Positions 62,555 through 64,000 of a DNA stretch of 64,000 nt are shown piece by piece. Numbering within the stretch: the first letter of the stretch is position 1; each line of letters opens with the position of its first letter. The stretch is taken from assembly GCF_002272135.1 (NCBI RefSeq), contig NZ_NPBF01000032.1:1-64000 (forward strand), read 5' to 3'. The translations under genes were made by a program, and so were the position numbers. This stretch comes from Virgibacillus sp. 7505 (GTDB lineage Bacteria; Bacillota; Bacilli; Bacillales; Amphibacillaceae). Below the pieces are notes generated by a model. The model saw nothing but the letters and a program-made list of their open reading frames with translations. It had not been told where the DNA came from and did not search any database.

Positions 62555-64000
62555 ATATAGATACAAGCGCCTTATAAAACTCCTCATACGTCTGGGCTTC
62601 CAACAGTTTCTGAACATGCTCCGGCTCCTCGATGATTCGCACCAGCTGCTGATACATACCGGTAAAATCCTCATCGCTTTCCTTTTCGATACATAACAGA
62701 CACACAAACCGCACTTGCTTACCAGACCAGTCGATTGGTTTTTTTAAGGTGCAGATCACCCACAAGGTCTCTTCCACTCTGGCTTCGATCGGATGCGGTA
62801 CTGCTACAAAATTTCCAAAGCTGGTCGGCGCCATAGACTCTCTCTCATATACAGCAGCAAGAAAATCCTCGCCAACCTTTCCATCCGTTTGCAGTACCTC
62901 AGTCAAATAAGCCAGAACTTCCTCCTTGCTCTCTAGATCCTGCTGCAGGTATACATAAGCAGGATTAATATAGCGGATCTGCTGACCGAAATGCAGGTAA
63001 GCTTCCAGCTTTGAAATTGCTTCTTTATCCAGAATGACGGGTACGAGAATAACCGGTAATGGTGTGACAGCCGATTCAATTGGAATTGTACTGATTATCA
63101 AGTCAGCTTCCCATTCTTTTTCACGAAGCAAGCGATAATATTCGATTGTATCAATGATATCCAACTTGTCCGGAAAAAGTGATTGCAGCTTATATCGAAG
63201 CAGCTGCGCACTGCCTGCGCCAGATGCACAGACCAACAAACATCTGATTTTCCGCCCTGTTTGCTTGCTTCGTTCTAAAGCGGCACCGATATGCAGCGCC
63301 AAGTAACCGATTTCCTCCTCTGCCAGCTGAATGCCGACCTCTTTTTCTACCGCACAAGAACCGATGACAGCAGCCTCAAATGCAAGCGGATAATGCCGTT
63401 TAATATCCTCAAGCAGCGGGTTGTGTACATTCATGCCATACAGGTGTCGATGCACGGCAGGCTTAAGATGCAAACTCAAGCCACGCAGAAGCTCCTGGTC
63501 AAGCCTCAGATCTAATCCCGTCTTATCATATATCCTCGCTACAATTGCTGCTGCCAAGTCCGGCATACCCATGTGACCATCCAATTTACTTTTGGATACA
63601 TAATCTGTTCCCATCAGATGTATCGTCATATAAGCTACTTCAACCTGCGGGAAAAACAGATGAAGCTCTGCCTCCAGCATAGCGGTAAGCTGGGCTGCTT
63701 CCCGGAATGCCGGCTGCTGGATGATATCCTGCATGGCATCAGGGGCAAGCTCCACATATTGTTCATCCTTGATCCGCCGGCAGGCAATCGCAATATGCGT
63801 AACCAAGTTCTGCACTGCTACATCCGACAGTATCAATTGATTTTCCGTCACAAACTTATGCACAATATCATGTACGTAACGAATCTCCGCTTCAGAGATA
63901 ATGCTATCCGGTAAACTGTACGCTTTATGCCAACCGACCTGCTTCGAAAAAAATGCAGACAGGAAATACCGTCTCTCTGTCTCTGTTCCAGCGATACGAA
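62553..64000 (-). CDS. PRD-containing transcription regulator with PTS EIIB and EIIA domains, 5' part missing
   Basis: At least 482 codons; the frame is open to the window end, so start and N-terminal DNA-binding domains lie outside. Visible: PRD segments (VTHIAIACRRI; AYMTIHLMGTDYV; HLKPAVHRHLYGMNVHNPLLEDIKRHYPLAFEAA; GYLALHIGAALER), EIIB-like domain with Cys in CLLVCASGAGSAQLL, and EIIA domain with the phospho-His in FGNFVAVPHPIEAR. This matches BglG-family activators of the LicR/MtlR type, switched by PTS phosphorylation. The governed PTS genes are probably just beyond the right edge. Confidence 0.9.
   Translation of the reverse strand, partial: RIAGTETERRYFLSAFFSKQVGWHKAYSLPDSIISEAEIRYVHDIVHKFVTENQLILSDVAVQNLVTHIAIACRRIKDEQYVELAPDAMQDIIQQPAFREAAQLTAMLEAELHLFFPQVEVAYMTIHLMGTDYVSKSKLDGHMGMPDLAAAIVARIYDKTGLDLRLDQELLRGLSLHLKPAVHRHLYGMNVHNPLLEDIKRHYPLAFEAAVIGSCAVEKEVGIQLAEEEIGYLALHIGAALERSKQTGRKIRCLLVCASGAGSAQLLRYKLQSLFPDKLDIIDTIEYYRLLREKEWEADLIISTIPIESAVTPLPVILVPVILDKEAISKLEAYLHFGQQIRYINPAYVYLQQDLESKEEVLAYLTEVLQTDGKVGEDFLAAVYERESMAPTSFGNFVAVPHPIEARVEETLWVICTLKKPIDWSGKQVRFVCLLCIEKESDEDFTGMYQQLVRIIEEPEHVQKLLEAQTYEEFYKALVSI

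Noticed and set aside
1-64000. CRISPR arrays, IS elements, tRNA or rRNA genes
   Set aside because: No regularly spaced repeats, transposase motifs, terminal inverted repeats or rRNA/tRNA signatures were seen.

Overview
The window reads as chromosome of a low-to-moderate GC Firmicute of the family Bacillaceae. The block degS-degU-degV-comFA-comFC-yvyF-flgM-flgN-flgK-flgL-yviE-fliW-csrA-hag has the order known from Bacillus subtilis, with yvyE divergent from degS. Ribosome binding sites are strong GGAGG types, and TTG or GTG starts are common. From memory of gene content a Terribacillus-like halotolerant soil bacterium is plausible, but the sequence alone does not settle the genus. I saw no rRNA, tRNA, CRISPR array, insertion sequence or prophage.

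Layout. (1) 0.1-5.9 kb, minus strand: three glycosyltransferase-type genes directly behind the flagellin gene: a family 2 enzyme with TPRs, a family 4 enzyme, and a fusion of a degenerate family 4 module with a TagF-like glycerophosphotransferase. They are the best candidate for an undescribed flagellin or cell-surface modification system. (2) 6-12 kb: late flagellar genes with sigma-D promoters and a CsrA/FliW control region on the hag leader. (3) 12-18 kb: competence genes comFC/comFA, degV, the DegS-DegU two-component system and yvyE. (4) 18-21 kb: nagA-nagB with divergent nagR around a perfect operator. (5) 21-27 kb: VanZ protein, class D sortase, L-2-hydroxyglutarate oxidase with a FadR-type regulator and a divergent Nramp-like transporter lacking the metal-site motifs, and a glutamate/aspartate symporter. 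(6) 27-31.6 kb: murR-murQ-murP-mupG for MurNAc recovery. (7) 32-37 kb: livJHMGF branched-chain amino acid importer. (8) 37.5-46 kb: sugar ABC importer without ATPase, Gfo/Idh/MocA oxidoreductase, TIM-barrel epimerase, an unusual phosphofructokinase, a quinone-reductase-like enzyme and ThuA. (9) 46-57 kb: split chromate transporter with gamma-glutamyltransferase, two HAD phosphatases, small envelope proteins, an alpha/beta hydrolase, and an MMPL exporter with its MarR regulator. (10) 57.5-64 kb: secreted GH3-PA14 and GH30 glycosidases, small proteins, and a PRD/PTS regulator cut by the window end.

How it fits together: NagA/NagB, MurQ/MurP/MupG and their regulators form a cell-wall sugar salvage capacity. 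The two secreted glycosidases with the PRD regulator point to use of beta-glucan sugars. The ABC/oxidoreductase/epimerase/ThuA group resembles the 3-keto-glycoside routes of the thu and ycj clusters and is under apparent carbon catabolite control (a perfect cre on its promoter). Most genes lie on the minus strand, and almost every transcription unit is bounded by a clear intrinsic terminator.
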